Source of the DNA: Paracoccaceae bacterium
GTDB taxonomy: Bacteria > Pseudomonadota > Alphaproteobacteria > Rhodobacterales > Rhodobacteraceae
Reading direction: 5' to 3'
Assembly (NCBI GenBank): GCA_016938875.1
Contig: JAFGTV010000008.1
Coordinates: forward strand, 248,001 to 312,000
DNA: 64,000 nucleotides
Shown one piece after another: positions 29,626-39,919 of this stretch. The notes under the pieces are model-generated. The model was not told the origin of the DNA, did not search any database, and worked only from the letters and a program-made list of their open reading frames with translations. Positions within the stretch are counted from its first letter, which is position 1, and each line of letters begins with the position of its first letter. The position numbers were made by a program, and so were the translations under genes.

Positions 29626-30999
29626 ATGCCCATCCCCGAAGCCCTGACCGCGCTTGAGAAAATCCTAGGCGATCGGCTGAGCCGGTCCAAGTCCGATCTG
29701 GCCTTGCACGGGCGCAACGAGACCTATTTCCCGGCCCTGCCCCCCGATGCGGTCGCCTATCCCGAAACCACCCGCGAGGTGGCCGAGATCGTCCGGGTCT
29801 GCGCGGCCGAGGGCGTTCCACTGGTCGGCTGGGGCGCGGGCACTTCGCTGGAGGGGCACGCCCTGGCGGCGCATGGCGGCGTCACGGTGGATTTCAGCCG
29901 GATGAACCGGGTGCTGTCGGTCCACCCCGAGGACATGGACGTGGTCGTCCAGCCCGGCCTGACCCGCGAAGAGTTGAACCGCGAGCTGCGCGCGACGGGC
30001 CTGTTCTTTCCGGTCGATCCGGGCGCCAATGCCAGCCTGGGCGGCATGGCCTCGACCCGCGCCTCGGGCACCACGGCGGTGCGCTATGGCACGATGCGCG
30101 ACAACGTGCTGGGGCTGGAGGTCGTGCTGGCCGATGGCCGGGTGATCCGCACCGGCACGCGGGCGCGCAAATCCGCCGCCGGCTATGACCTGACCGGCCT
30201 GTTCGTCGGGGCCGAGGGCACGCTGGGGCTGATCACCGAACTGACGCTGAAACTGCAGGGCCAGCCCGAGGCCGTGTCGGCCGCGATCTGTGCCTTTGAC
30301 GCCATCGGCCCGGCGGTCGAAACCGTGATCCAGACCATCCAGATGGGCATCCCGATGGCCCGGATCGAGTTCGTGGACGGCGCCACCGCCGCCGCCTTCA
30401 ACGCCTATGCCGGGGCCGACATGCCCGAGCAACCGCACCTGATGGTCGAGTTTCACGGCTCTGACACCGGGGTGGCGGAACAGGCGGAAAACTTTGGCAT
30501 GCTGGTGGCCGAGAACGGCGGCAAGGGGTTCCAGTGGTCCGCCCGTCCCGAAGAGCGCAACGCGCTGTGGACCCTGCGCCACAATGCCTATTACGCCTGC
30601 CTGGGGCTGCGTCCGGGCGCGACCGCGCTGGTGACGGACCTGTGTGTGCCGATCTCGCGCCTGGCCGAGGCGGTCGAGGAAACCCGCGCCGATATCGCCC
30701 GCGCCACGATCCCCGGACCGATCCTGGGCCATGTGGGCGACGGCAATTTCCACGCCATCCTGCTGGTCGAGCCGGGCAACGCGGCCGAGTTGGACGAGGC
30801 CAAGGCGCTGTCGCACCGGATGGTCGAGCGCGCCTTGCACCTGGGCGGCACGGTCACGGGCGAGCATGGGATCGGCATGGGCAAGCTGGGCTATATGGAG
30901 GCCGAGCATGGCGCGGCCTGGGACGTGATGGGCCAGATCAAGCACGCGCTGGACCCCCAGGGGCTGATGAACCCCGGCAAGCTGGTGCGGCAAGGATAA
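29626..30999 (+). CDS. FAD-linked oxidase, D-lactate dehydrogenase (cytochrome)/GlcD type
   Basis: A 457 aa VAO/PCMH-fold flavoprotein that oxidises a D-2-hydroxy acid, probably D-lactate, and passes electrons to a quinone or cytochrome. FAD-binding blocks are VPLVGWGAGTSLEGHAL (about residue 64), PGANASLGGMASTRASGTTAVRYGTM (about 127) and SAAGYDLTGLFVGAEGTLGLITE. The C-terminal signature GHVGDGNFHAI and TVTGEHGIGMGK are typical. ATG at 29626 follows AAGGAGGCCGCCG; the much longer open frame upstream shadows the ClC gene. Substrate is inferred only. Confidence 0.87.
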   Translation: MPIPEALTALEKILGDRLSRSKSDLALHGRNETYFPALPPDAVAYPETTREVAEIVRVCAAEGVPLVGWGAGTSLEGHALAAHGGVTVDFSRMNRVLSVHPEDMDVVVQPGLTREELNRELRATGLFFPVDPGANASLGGMASTRASGTTAVRYGTMRDNVLGLEVVLADGRVIRTGTRARKSAAGYDLTGLFVGAEGTLGLITELTLKLQGQPEAVSAAICAFDAIGPAVETVIQTIQMGIPMARIEFVDGATAAAFNAYAGADMPEQPHLMVEFHGSDTGVAEQAENFGMLVAENGGKGFQWSARPEERNALWTLRHNAYYACLGLRPGATALVTDLCVPISRLAEAVEETRADIARATIPGPILGHVGDGNFHAILLVEPGNAAELDEAKALSHRMVERALHLGGTVTGEHGIGMGKLGYMEAEHGAAWDVMGQIKHALDPQGLMNPGKLVRQG

Positions 31000-31078
31000 C
31001 GGCAAGGATCGCGGCCACCCCCGGTGGGACCGCCGGGCACCCGTATCAGGGGCCAGGCCTGTGGCCCGGTGCGGATTT

Positions 31079-31101
31079 GGATATTTGAACCCAGAAGAAG
31101 A
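31079..31101 (+). repeat. dispersed intergenic repeat, copy 4
   Basis: GGATATTTG-AACCCAG-AAGAAGA in the convergent gap between the FAD oxidase gene and recN. Nearly identical to the copies at 11648 (+) and 4438 (-). Confidence 0.7.
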
Positions 31102-31116
31102 GAAGGGGCGCGCGCC

Positions 31117-32769
31117 CTAGCCGGCCAGCAGGGTGCGCGCGGCGGCGCGGGCCGCATCGGTGATGGTGTCGCCCGACAGCATGCGGGCGATCTCATCGAC
31201 CCGCGCGGCAGCGTCGAGCGGGGTCACGGTGGACAGCGTCATGCCCGCCTCTACCCGTTTTTCCACCCGCCAGTGGTGATCGCCCTGCGCCGCGACCTGG
31301 GGCGAATGGGTGACGACCAGCACCTGGGCGGTTTGGCTCAGCGCGGCCAGGCGGCGGCCCACCGCGTCGGCCGTGGCGCCGCCCACGCCGCGGTCGATCT
31401 CGTCAAAGATCATCGTCACCGGGCTGGCGCCGCGCGCCAGGCAGACCTTGAGCGCCAGCAAGAAGCGCGACAGCTCGCCGCCCGAGGCGATCTTGTTCAG
31501 CGGACCTGCCGGGGCGCCGGGGTTGGTGGCCACCGAGAAGGCCACCGCGTCGCGGCCATCGGGGCCGGGGTCGGTGGCGGTGATCTCGGTGGCAAAGACC
31601 GCGCGTTCCATTTTCAACGGGGCCAGTTCGCCCGCCATCGCCGCGTCCAGCCGTTCCGCCGCCGCGCGCCGGGCCGCCCCCAGCGCCTGCGCCGCGCTGT
31701 CATAGGCCGCCACCGCCGCGTCGCGGTCCCGGCGCAGCTGGGCCAGGTCGTCCGCGCCCGCGTCCAGCGCGCCCAGACGGGCGCGCAGCCCGTCGGCGAA
31801 ATCGCCCAGATCATCGGGCAGCACGTCATGCTTGCGCGCCAGCGCCCGAATGGCGAACAGCCGTTCCTCGGTGTTTTCCAGCGCGGCGGGATCGAAATCC
31901 AGCGCCTCGATGCACTCCTCGACACCTTGGGTGGCCTCGCCCAGTTCGACCAGCGCGCGCGACAGCGCGGCCAGCGCCCCGTCCAGGCGTCCCTCGGCGC
32001 GATCCGCCGCCCCTTCGAGCCAGCGCAGCGCGTCGCCCATCCGTCCCTCGGCCCCTTCGGCGGATCCCAGGGCGGCGTGCGCGCGCAGGATATCCTCGCG
32101 GATGCGGTCGGCGGCCTGCATGGTGCGACGGCGCGCGTCCAGCTCTGCCTCTTCGCCGGGCTGGGGGGCCAGCGCGTCGAGTTCGGCCACGGCGTGGCGC
32201 AGAAAATCCTCTTCGCTGCGCAGGGCGTCCAGGCGTTCCTGGGCGGTGGCCAGGGCGGACTCGGAACGGGCGCGGGCGCGCCAGGCGCTGCGCACCGCAT
32301 CGCGCGGCGCGTCCAGACCGCCAAAGGCATCCAGCAGCACCCGGTGCCCGCGCGGGTTCAGCAGTCCCCGGTCGTCCTGTTGGCCGTGCAGTTCCACCAA
32401 GCAGTCCGACAGCGCGCGCAGCACCTCGCCCGAGGCGCGGCGGTCGTTGACCCAGGCGGTCTTGCGCCCCTCGGTGGTGTTGACGCGGCGCAGGATCAGC
32501 TCGTCGCCGATGGGCAGGCCGGCCTCGGTCAGCACGGCGTGGGCGGCGTGTCCGGCGGGCAGGTCGAACACCGCCGTCACCTCGCCCTGGGCCGCACCAC
32601 TGCGCACCAGTTCGGCGCGTCCCCGCCAGCCCAGCACGAACCCCAGCGCGTCCAGCAGGATCGATTTGCCCGCCCCGGTTTCGCCGGTCAACACGTTGAG
32701 TCCAGGCTGAAACGACAGTTCCAGACGGTCGATGATCAGCATGTCCCGGATGTCGAGACTGCGCAGCAT
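31117..32769 (-). CDS. recN: DNA repair protein RecN
   Basis: SMC-like ATPase in double-strand break repair. The 550 aa protein has Walker A TGETGAGKSILLDALG (about residue 30), a central coiled-coil arm (about 150-380), the ABC signature ASGGELSRFLLAL (about 427) and Walker B TMIFDEIDRGVGG (about 455). It is the last gene of the long minus-strand division/envelope series, 23 bases after bamD. Confidence 0.95.
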   Translation of the reverse strand: MLRSLDIRDMLIIDRLELSFQPGLNVLTGETGAGKSILLDALGFVLGWRGRAELVRSGAAQGEVTAVFDLPAGHAAHAVLTEAGLPIGDELILRRVNTTEGRKTAWVNDRRASGEVLRALSDCLVELHGQQDDRGLLNPRGHRVLLDAFGGLDAPRDAVRSAWRARARSESALATAQERLDALRSEEDFLRHAVAELDALAPQPGEEAELDARRRTMQAADRIREDILRAHAALGSAEGAEGRMGDALRWLEGAADRAEGRLDGALAALSRALVELGEATQGVEECIEALDFDPAALENTEERLFAIRALARKHDVLPDDLGDFADGLRARLGALDAGADDLAQLRRDRDAAVAAYDSAAQALGAARRAAAERLDAAMAGELAPLKMERAVFATEITATDPGPDGRDAVAFSVATNPGAPAGPLNKIASGGELSRFLLALKVCLARGASPVTMIFDEIDRGVGGATADAVGRRLAALSQTAQVLVVTHSPQVAAQGDHHWRVEKRVEAGMTLSTVTPLDAAARVDEIARMLSGDTITDAARAAARTLLAG

Positions 32770-32792
32770 TCAGGTTGTCCCCCGCGATCGGC

Positions 32793-33638
32793 CTAGAGCC
32801 ATTCGCCCTTGATCATCTGACGATAGACCGTGCGCAGCCAGCCGGTTCCCTTGGCCTCGGGGGCCAGTCCCTGCCCCTGGAGCAGGTCAAAGCCGTCCTT
32901 GTACCAATCGGTACCCTGGAAGTTGTAGCCCAGGATCGCACCGGCGGTCTGCGCCTCTTGGTCGAGGCCAAGCGCCAGGTAGCATTCGATCAGGCGATAC
33001 AGCGCCTCGGCGGTATGGCTGGTGGTCTGGAAATCCTCGACCACGACGCGGAACCGGTTGATGCCGGCGGTGTAGTGGCCGCGCTTGAGGTAATAGCGGC
33101 CGACCTCCATCTCCTTGGCGGCGAGGTGGTTGAACGCCAGGTCGAATTTCAGGATCGCGGACTGGGCGTATTCGCTGTCGGGATAGCGTTCGATCACCGT
33201 GCGCAGCGCCTGAAGCGCCTGAAAGGTCAGGCCCTGGTCGCGGCCGACCAGGTCGATCTGGTCGTAATAGCTCAGCGCCAACAGATACTGCGCATAGGCT
33301 GCATCCTCGTCGGCGGGGTAAAAGTCGATATAGCGCTGCGCCGCGACACGCGCATTTTCGTAATCGCGGTCCTTGTGATAGGCATAGGCCTGCATGATAA
33401 GCGCGCGCTTGGCCAGTTCGGAGTAGGGATAAAGCCGCTCAACCTCGCCGAACAGGCGCGCGGCCTCTTCGGCCTTCTTGCTGTTTTCCAGCTCGTACTC
33501 GGCCTTGTTATAGATCTGCTGGGCGGTCAGATCGTCCAGCACCGGCTCGCGCCTGGACCCGATGCTCCCGCAGGACGCCACAAGCGCCAGCACCGAAAGC
33601 GCCCCCACTAGCCGAATGCGCATGCTGCCGTTCACCAT
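32793..33638 (-). CDS. bamD: outer membrane protein assembly factor BamD
   Basis: TPR lipoprotein of the BAM complex, which folds outer-membrane beta-barrels. The 281 aa product starts MVNGSMRIRLVGALSVLALVASCGS, a lipoprotein signal with the lipid Cys at about residue 22, then tetratricopeptide repeats (ARLFGEVERLYPYSELAKRA, YIDFYPADEDAAYAQYLLAL and others). The ATG at 33638 has AGGGGG just upstream; ATG at 33623 is an alternative. Its place after lpxC is common in Rhodobacteraceae. Confidence 0.93.
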   Translation of the reverse strand: MVNGSMRIRLVGALSVLALVASCGSIGSRREPVLDDLTAQQIYNKAEYELENSKKAEEAARLFGEVERLYPYSELAKRALIMQAYAYHKDRDYENARVAAQRYIDFYPADEDAAYAQYLLALSYYDQIDLVGRDQGLTFQALQALRTVIERYPDSEYAQSAILKFDLAFNHLAAKEMEVGRYYLKRGHYTAGINRFRVVVEDFQTTSHTAEALYRLIECYLALGLDQEAQTAGAILGYNFQGTDWYKDGFDLLQGQGLAPEAKGTGWLRTVYRQMIKGEWL

Positions 33639-33752
33639 GTGCCCCCTACCCCGTCCTGAAATGCCCGACCCTGCGCCTGGCGCGGTCGTCTGAGGTTGTC
33701 CTAGCACAGAAAAATCCGCTGCAAAACGCCTTTGGCGCGGAAACCCGCACGC

Positions 33753-34715
33753 TTAGGCAACGGCCATGAGATCGCCGTGGTGAACGCCGATCCCCGGCAG
33801 CCGCGCCGCCTGCCCGTCCGAGCAGGTTTCAAGGCGGAACGATCCAGGACGCGCGAACATCGCGCGCAGCAGCCGGTTGGTCAGCGCGTGACCCGCGCGG
33901 TGGCCGTGATAGCGCCCCAGGATCGGCGCACCGGCCAGCGCCAGGTCACCCAGCGCATCCAGCATCTTGTGGCGTACCGCCTCGTCACTGTGACGCAGCC
34001 CGCCGGGGCTGAGAACCTTGTCGCCCTCAACCACGACAGCGTTTTCCATGGTGCCGCCCAGCGCCAAACCATTGGCGCGCATCGCCTGGACATCGGCGTT
34101 GCGACAAAAGGTGCGGCTGTCGCACAGCTCGCGCACAAAGGTGCCGTTGGCCATGTTCAGGCGTTTGTCCTGACGGCCGATGGCGGCATCGTCAAAGTCG
34201 ATGTGAAAGTCGATTTCCAGCATATCGGCCGGCGTCAGGCTGGCGATGGCGTCGCCCTCGCGCACCTCGATGGGTTCCAGGATCCGCAGCGCGCGCACCG
34301 GGGCGGCCAACTCGCGCAGCCCGCGCGACAGAAAGCCCGCGACAAAAGGCGCGGCACTGCCGTCCATGATCGGAACCTCGGGGCCGTCAATCTCGATCAG
34401 GGCGTTCTGAATGCCACAGCCGGCCAGCGCGGCCATGATGTGTTCGACGGTCGAAACCTCGGCGCGGTCATTGGCCAGACGGGTGCACAGCCGCGAGGGC
34501 GTGACCACATCCCAGCGCGCCGGGATCAGCGCGTCGGGGCCGTCCAGGTCGGTACGACGAAACCAGATGCCATATTCGGCAGAGGCCGGATGCACCACCA
34601 TGCGCACGGCGCGCCCGGTGTGAAGGCCCGTGCCGGTAAACGCGATCGAGGATTTCAGAGTCGTCTGCAACTGCCACCTGCTCGGTTGAACCGGACTTCG
34701 TTCGGTCCGGCTCAT
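33753..34715 (-). CDS. lpxC: UDP-3-O-acyl-N-acetylglucosamine deacetylase LpxC
   Basis: Zinc deacetylase that commits lipid A synthesis. The 320 aa protein shows LKSSIAFTGTGLHTGRAV, the zinc His in STVEHIMAALAGCGI (about residue 95), DGSAAPFV and HKMLDALGDLALAGAPI (second zinc site, about 248), then GHRAGHALTN with the general-base His. It sits between ftsZ and bamD, linking division to outer-membrane synthesis, as in E. coli. Confidence 0.96.
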   Translation of the reverse strand: MSRTERSPVQPSRWQLQTTLKSSIAFTGTGLHTGRAVRMVVHPASAEYGIWFRRTDLDGPDALIPARWDVVTPSRLCTRLANDRAEVSTVEHIMAALAGCGIQNALIEIDGPEVPIMDGSAAPFVAGFLSRGLRELAAPVRALRILEPIEVREGDAIASLTPADMLEIDFHIDFDDAAIGRQDKRLNMANGTFVRELCDSRTFCRNADVQAMRANGLALGGTMENAVVVEGDKVLSPGGLRHSDEAVRHKMLDALGDLALAGAPILGRYHGHRAGHALTNRLLRAMFARPGSFRLETCSDGQAARLPGIGVHHGDLMAVA

Positions 34716-34959
34716 TTGATCTAAGTCCTAAGGGCTTTGCACTCAACTCAATCTTTGTAACGGCCTGAAACATCCCCCAGGTCCTATCGGCAAGATTCTG
34801 CCAACAGCCCAACCCCTTGTTTAAACATGTTTTTGCCAAATTTTTCGTCCGCCCGGGATACTTCGCGTCACAAAGGACTATCCCGAAAAGACCCGCGATC
34901 CGATCCGTGGGCCCCGATGGGCTGCGCGCGCAGGGCGCGGCGCGGCCCCAAAATGCAAC

Positions 34960-34982
34960 GGGGCCGGTGCGAAACCGGCCCC
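34960..34982 (-). terminator. terminator-like hairpin downstream of ftsZ
   Basis: GGGGCCGGT (34960-34968) and ACCGGCCCC (34974-34982) form a perfect 9-bp stem around a 5-base loop, 24 bases past the ftsZ stop. On the minus strand it is followed by CGTTGCATTTTGG. It probably ends or thins transcription between ftsZ and lpxC; lpxC likely has its own promoter in the AT-richer stretch 34720-34870. Confidence 0.65.
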
Positions 34983-35006
34983 CTGCAATCGCATATGTCG
35001 CCTTGA

Positions 35007-36584
35007 TCAGTTCGCCTGGCGCCGCAGGAAGGCAGGGATTTCGATGCGCTCCTGCTCGGGGTCCATCTCGTCCTCTTCGTGCTGCATCACCGGGCCGCGA
35101 CCGTGCAGCGGGGGCTGCTGGCGCGCCGGTTGCGGCGCGGGATCGGCGTGGCCGGACATCCGGTTGATGAGCGACCCGATGCCAAAGCGGCCCTTGTCGC
35201 CACGGGCCTCATCGCTGGCGGGGGCGCCGCCCTGGGCCAGGGCCGCGGCCGAATTCTGGCGCGGCGCCTTGCTGACGGCATCGCGCAGCCGCTGCATCGC
35301 CTCGGGCGACGGAGAGCCGGGCGAGCGCGGCTTGGGCGCGACGAACACCTCGGGCTCGACCTCTTCGGCGGCCTGGTAGGCCGGCGGCGGCAGATCGTCA
35401 TCGGCCAGATCGGCAAAATCGTCGGCCTGCTCGGCGGCAGCGGCCGGATCGAACCCACCAAACAGCGTGGGCTCTTCGGCCGGGGCCTCTGCCACGGCCT
35501 CGTAGGCGGCGGCGGGGGCCGGTTCGGCGACCGGCTGGGCGGGTTCCTCGACGGCCTGCGGACGCACCAGCGGCTCGCGCATCGGGCGGCGCGGCACCGG
35601 GGTTTCCATCACGCTCTCGCCCGCGTCGATGCCGGTGGCCACGACAGAGACGCGCATCGCCCCCTCCATGTCCGGGTCCAGCGTCGAGCCGACGATGATG
35701 TTGGCATCCTGGTCGACAACGTCGCGGATGCGGTTGGCGGCCTCGTCCAGTTCGAACAGGGTCAGGTCATAGCCGCCGGTGATGTTGATCAGCACACCAC
35801 GCGCCCCGTGCAGGCTGATTTCATCCAGGAGCGGGTTGGCGATCGCCTTTTCGGCGGCCTGGATCGCGCGATCCTCGCCGGTGGCCTCGCCGGTGCCCAT
35901 CATCGCCTTGCCCATCTCGTCCATCACCGCGCGCACGTCGGCGAAGTCGAGGTTGATCAGGCCCGGGCGCACCATCAGGTCGGTCACGCCCTTGACGCCC
36001 TGGTAGAGCACGTCGTCGGCCATCGAGAACGCCTCGGTGAAGGTGGTTTTCTCATTGGCCAGCCGGAACAGGTTCTGGTTGGGAATGATGATCAGCGTAT
36101 CGACGACCTTTTGTAGGGCCTCGACGCCCTCCTCGGCCTGGCGCATCCGCTTGGCGCCCTCGAACTGGAACGGCTTGGTGACGACACCGACGGTCAGCAC
36201 CCCCAGTTCGCGCGCAGCCTGGGCGATAATCGGCGCGGCCCCGGTGCCGGTGCCCCCGCCCATGCCCGCGGTGATAAAGCACATATGCGCGCCGGCCAGG
36301 TGATCGACGATCTCTTCGATGGTTTCCTCGGCGGCGGCGGCCCCGACCTGCGGACGGGCGCCTGCGCCCAGCCCTTCGGTGACCCTCACACCCATCTGGA
36401 TGCGGGCCTGGGAATTGGACTGTTGCAGCGCCTGGGCATCGGTGTTCGCCACGACGAACTCGACCCCCTCCAGGCGCTTTTCAATCATGTTGTTGACGGC
36501 ATTGCCGCCCGCACCGCCCACGCCGAAAACCGTGATACGGGGCTTGAGTTCTTCCTGCTCGGGCATCGTAAGGTTCAATGTCAT
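35007..36584 (-). CDS. ftsZ: cell division protein FtsZ
   Basis: Tubulin-like GTPase forming the Z ring. The 525 aa protein has the GTP-binding [12 protein letters not shown] (about 108), [24 protein letters not shown] near the N-terminus and the T7-loop [15 protein letters not shown] (about 211). The globular domain ends near residue 325. A long Pro/Ala/Glu-rich linker of about 170 residues follows, then the conserved C-terminal peptide [13 protein letters not shown] that binds FtsA and other partners. The long linker is typical of alphaproteobacteria. A hairpin terminator lies downstream. Confidence 0.97.
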   Translation of the reverse strand: MTLNLTMPEQEELKPRITVFGVGGAGGNAVNNMIEKRLEGVEFVVANTDAQALQQSNSQARIQMGVRVTEGLGAGARPQVGAAAAEETIEEIVDHLAGAHMCFITAGMGGGTGTGAAPIIAQAARELGVLTVGVVTKPFQFEGAKRMRQAEEGVEALQKVVDTLIIIPNQNLFRLANEKTTFTEAFSMADDVLYQGVKGVTDLMVRPGLINLDFADVRAVMDEMGKAMMGTGEATGEDRAIQAAEKAIANPLLDEISLHGARGVLINITGGYDLTLFELDEAANRIRDVVDQDANIIVGSTLDPDMEGAMRVSVVATGIDAGESVMETPVPRRPMREPLVRPQAVEEPAQPVAEPAPAAAYEAVAEAPAEEPTLFGGFDPAAAAEQADDFADLADDDLPPPAYQAAEEVEPEVFVAPKPRSPGSPSPEAMQRLRDAVSKAPRQNSAAALAQGGAPASDEARGDKGRFGIGSLINRMSGHADPAPQPARQQPPLHGRGPVMQHEEDEMDPEQERIEIPAFLRRQAN

Positions 36585-36759
36585 TGATCTGTCCGCCTGC
36601 TGTCTTCTTGTGCCCCGCCGGGCGTGTTTCCCCTAAATATTGCGGTATCCTACGCAACACCCACGGGATCGTCACGAAAAAAACGAAGAATGCCCACAAA
36701 ATCTACCCTGTTTGACAGGGTAGTCCGCGGGATTTCGCCGATGACTCCATATGTTGCGG

Positions 36760-38091
36760 TCACCAGTTCTCCTTGAACCAGCGCACAGCTCGTTTCAACG
36801 AGCGCGCCGGATATCTCTCTGTCGGGATGTCGAAATCCCACCATTCATCCTGGGGTTGTGTGGCAAACAGGCACAGCCCGACCGAGGCCGCGAATCCCGG
36901 TCCCGTGGCCGATTGCGGCAGACCCTGCACCCGCAGCGGCCGGCCCAGGCGCACCTGTTGGCCCAGGATACGGCTGGCCAGCCCGTCCAGGCCGGGGATC
37001 TGGCTGCCGCCGCCGGTCAGCACGATCTGCTGGCTGGGCAGATGCTCGAACCCGGCGGCGTCCAGCCGCGCGCGCACATCCTCCAGGATTTCCTCGACGC
37101 GCGGACGCATGATGCCGATCAGCTCGGCCCGGCTGACGGCGCGGGTGTCGCGCTCATAGTCGCCACTGTCGCCGCCCAGGTCGATCATCTCGCGATCATC
37201 CATGCCGGTGGCCACCACACCGCCATGCAGCGTCTTGATCCGTTCGGCCACGGTCAACGGCACCTGCAAGCCCTTGGAGATGTCCGAGCTCACATGATCG
37301 CCCCCCATGCGCACGCTGTCGGCATAGATCATGTGTTTCTTGATAAAGATCGAGATCCCGGTCGCACCACCGCCGATGTCGATACAGGCCGCGCCCAGTT
37401 CCTGTTCATCCTCGACCAGGCTGGAAATCCCGGCGGCGTAGGCCGATGAGGCCAGCCCCGCCAGTTCCAGGTCGCACCGCCGGATGCAATGCACCAGGTT
37501 CTGCACCGCGCCCTCGCCCACGCTGAGCAGGTGCATGTCGCAGGCCAGCCGGTGACCGATCTGGCCACGCGGATCACCCAGGCCGGTGCGGTGGTCCAGC
37601 GCGAAATTCACCGGCTGGGCATGCAGCACCTCGCGTCCCGGGCCGATGTCGGGCACCTCGCAGGCGGCCAGCACGCGGGCCACGTCGGCCTCGGTGACCA
37701 TGGTATCGACCAGGTCCACCGCCCCGTCCAACCCGTAAGAGCGCGGATCGGCCCCCGAAAAGCAGGCGATCACGTGATCGACGCGCACCTTGGCCATCTT
37801 TTGCGCGGCCTGAACGGCGGTGCGGATCGCGCGCTCTGCCTCATGCATGCCGCTGATCTCGCCAAAGCGGACACCGCGCGAGCGGGTCGTCGCCGCCCCG
37901 ATCACCCGGAACCGCGATTGTCCGGCCAGCGCGCCGATCCCGTCCGCAGCCGCCGGGTCGATCCCGTCAAAGCGCAGCACCAGGCAGGCGATCTTGGAAC
38001 TGCCCACGTCCAGGATCGCGATCACGCCCCGGTCCATCGCCTGTTTACGCACCCGCCGCATCGCCCGTTGCGATTGGTAGAGATCGGTCAT
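36760..38091 (-). CDS. ftsA: cell division protein FtsA
   Basis: Actin-like protein that tethers FtsZ to the membrane. The 443 aa protein shows the actin-fold phosphate-1 loop AILDVGSSKIACLVLR (about residue 25), HAQPVNFALDH (about 155), CIDIGGGATGISIF (about 237) and VLTGGGSQIPGL (about 365). The C-terminal helix (ARSLKRAVRWFKENW) is amphipathic, as expected for membrane binding. Its start overlaps the ftsQ stop (ATGA at 38088). Confidence 0.95.
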   Translation of the reverse strand: MTDLYQSQRAMRRVRKQAMDRGVIAILDVGSSKIACLVLRFDGIDPAAADGIGALAGQSRFRVIGAATTRSRGVRFGEISGMHEAERAIRTAVQAAQKMAKVRVDHVIACFSGADPRSYGLDGAVDLVDTMVTEADVARVLAACEVPDIGPGREVLHAQPVNFALDHRTGLGDPRGQIGHRLACDMHLLSVGEGAVQNLVHCIRRCDLELAGLASSAYAAGISSLVEDEQELGAACIDIGGGATGISIFIKKHMIYADSVRMGGDHVSSDISKGLQVPLTVAERIKTLHGGVVATGMDDREMIDLGGDSGDYERDTRAVSRAELIGIMRPRVEEILEDVRARLDAAGFEHLPSQQIVLTGGGSQIPGLDGLASRILGQQVRLGRPLRVQGLPQSATGPGFAASVGLCLFATQPQDEWWDFDIPTERYPARSLKRAVRWFKENW

Positions 38092-38957
38092 CCGTTACTT
38101 GCTCCTGCCTGAAGTCTTCTTATCCGCCTGAGATCCTCGACCGCGCCGGGCGCCAGTCGCACCGTGGGCCGCACGGGATTGCGCATGTCCACCGTGGTCA
38201 CGTCGCGCGCCAGCAAGTCCGAGACCTGCGTCAGCGCGATCACCCGCTCCAGCGCGGCAATCGCGCCGGTTTCGGGCAACAAGATGCGTTGGCCGCGATC
38301 CAGCACCACGTCCCAGCGCCGCGCGCCGATGCGCACCACGCCGCGCAGGCGCCGCTCGATCGGGGCGGCGGCAGCGATCAGCGACAGGGCCTCGGGGATC
38401 GCGGCATCGGCCCCCTCGCCCGCGACCAGCGGCAGGTCGGGACGCTGGGCACGGGCCGCGATCGGGGCGACGCGGTGGCCCTGGCCATCCAGCAGCTCCA
38501 GCCCATCGACACCGCGCCACACCACGGCGGGCACCCGTTCCAGAACCGTCAATTCCAGGACACCGCCGGGACGGATCCGCATCTGCGCCGATTTCACCGC
38601 GTCCAGCCCGGCCACGGTGGCGCGCATCTCTTCCAGGTCCAGGTCAAAGGACGAGACCGGGAAATCCAGCGGCAGCACCTCGCGGATATCCTCGTCCACC
38701 TCGGCCGAGGCCCCATCGACGGCCATCAGCGTGACCATGAATTCGGGCCGGGTTTCGATCTGGCGGCGGATCTCTGCGATCTGGGCATGCAGCGCCTCGC
38801 GACGGTCGGCATCAGACAGCCAGACCACCGGCACCGCCATCAGCGCCACCAGCGGCACCCCACGCAGCAATGCCCGGCGGAACAGCGGGGTCAACCACAA
38901 CCGCTGCGCGCGGTAGGACAACCGAGAGGGCGCAGGATCCCGCGCCGACGACATCAT
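38088..38957 (-). CDS. ftsQ: cell division protein FtsQ
   Basis: Bitopic divisome protein. The 289 aa product has a cytoplasmic N-terminus, one transmembrane helix (about residues 40-60, [15 protein letters not shown]) and a periplasmic POTRA plus beta domain. The POTRA is marked by ISQ-like hydrophobic strands around [34 protein letters not shown]. Starts at 38966, 38957 and 38954 are possible; 38957 gives the 4-base ATGA overlap with ddl seen at neighbouring junctions. Identity rests mainly on size, topology and place between ddl and ftsA. Confidence 0.9.
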   Translation of the reverse strand: MMSSARDPAPSRLSYRAQRLWLTPLFRRALLRGVPLVALMAVPVVWLSDADRREALHAQIAEIRRQIETRPEFMVTLMAVDGASAEVDEDIREVLPLDFPVSSFDLDLEEMRATVAGLDAVKSAQMRIRPGGVLELTVLERVPAVVWRGVDGLELLDGQGHRVAPIAARAQRPDLPLVAGEGADAAIPEALSLIAAAAPIERRLRGVVRIGARRWDVVLDRGQRILLPETGAIAALERVIALTQVSDLLARDVTTVDMRNPVRPTVRLAPGAVEDLRRIRRLQAGASNG

Positions 38958-39874
38958 CGCGCACATGAGGCATCCTCCACGATCCAGCGGCACAGCGCCC
39001 CAAACGAGATACCGCAATGCGCCGCCTGTTCAGGCGACAGCGAGGTGGGGGTCATCCCCGGCTGGGTATTGGTTTCCAGCAGCACCAGCCCGTCGATGCC
39101 GCGCGCCGCGTCCCAGCGGAAATCGGTGCGGCTCAGGCCCCGGCAACCCAGCACCTCATGCGCCACCAGCGCGTGGTCCAGACAGGCCTGGAACACCTCT
39201 TGCGGCAGATCCGCGGGCAGGACGTGGCGCGACCCGCCGGTGGTGTATTTGGCGTCGTAATCATACCAACCGTCGGTCAGGATATCGGTCACCGTCAGGG
39301 CCCGGTCGCCCATCACCGTGGTGGTCAGCTCACGCCCCGGCGCATAGGCCTCGACCATCACCACCTGGGGCATTTCGGGGCCCAGGCAGGGCGGGGTATT
39401 GGCGGCCTCCTGCACGATATGGATGCCGACCGAAGAGCCCTCGTTATAGGGTTTGACGACATAGGGGGGGGCCATGACGTGGCGCGCGGACACCTGTGCG
39501 GCGGGGGCCAGGATACTGTCGACCACCGGCAGGCCGGCGGCGCGATAGGCCGCCTTGGTGCGTTGCTTGTCCATCGCCAGCGCCGAGGCCAGCACGCCCG
39601 AATGGGTATAGGGCAGCCCCAGCCATTCCAGCAGGCCCTGGACGCAGCCATCCTCGCCCCAGCGGCCATGCAGCGCGTTGAACACGACATCGGGCCGGGC
39701 ATCGCCCAGCCGCGCGGGCAAGTCACGCCCGGCGTCCAGTTCGATCACCTCGAAACCTTCTCCCCGAAGGGCGGTGGCGCATGCACGCCCCGAGACGAGG
39801 GACACCTCGCGCTCTGCCGAGGGGCCACCCATCAATACCGCAACCTTGGGGGCTGTCCTGCTCGACTTGCCCAC
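38954..39874 (-). CDS. ddl: D-alanine--D-alanine ligase
   Basis: ATP-grasp ligase that makes D-Ala-D-Ala from alr's product. The 306 aa protein starts with [20 protein letters not shown] and shows [38 protein letters not shown] (about residues 64-101; HGxxGEDG and SALAMDK are diagnostic), [12 protein letters not shown] (about 146) and the metal-binding end [17 protein letters not shown]. Follows murB in the cluster, as usual. Confidence 0.96.
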   Translation of the reverse strand: MGKSSRTAPKVAVLMGGPSAEREVSLVSGRACATALRGEGFEVIELDAGRDLPARLGDARPDVVFNALHGRWGEDGCVQGLLEWLGLPYTHSGVLASALAMDKQRTKAAYRAAGLPVVDSILAPAAQVSARHVMAPPYVVKPYNEGSSVGIHIVQEAANTPPCLGPEMPQVVMVEAYAPGRELTTTVMGDRALTVTDILTDGWYDYDAKYTTGGSRHVLPADLPQEVFQACLDHALVAHEVLGCRGLSRTDFRWDAARGIDGLVLLETNTQPGMTPTSLSPEQAAHCGISFGALCRWIVEDASCAR

Positions 39875-39919
39875 GAGATCCGCCTCATAACAAGGGCCTT
39901 GGACGGCCCCTTTCGCTTA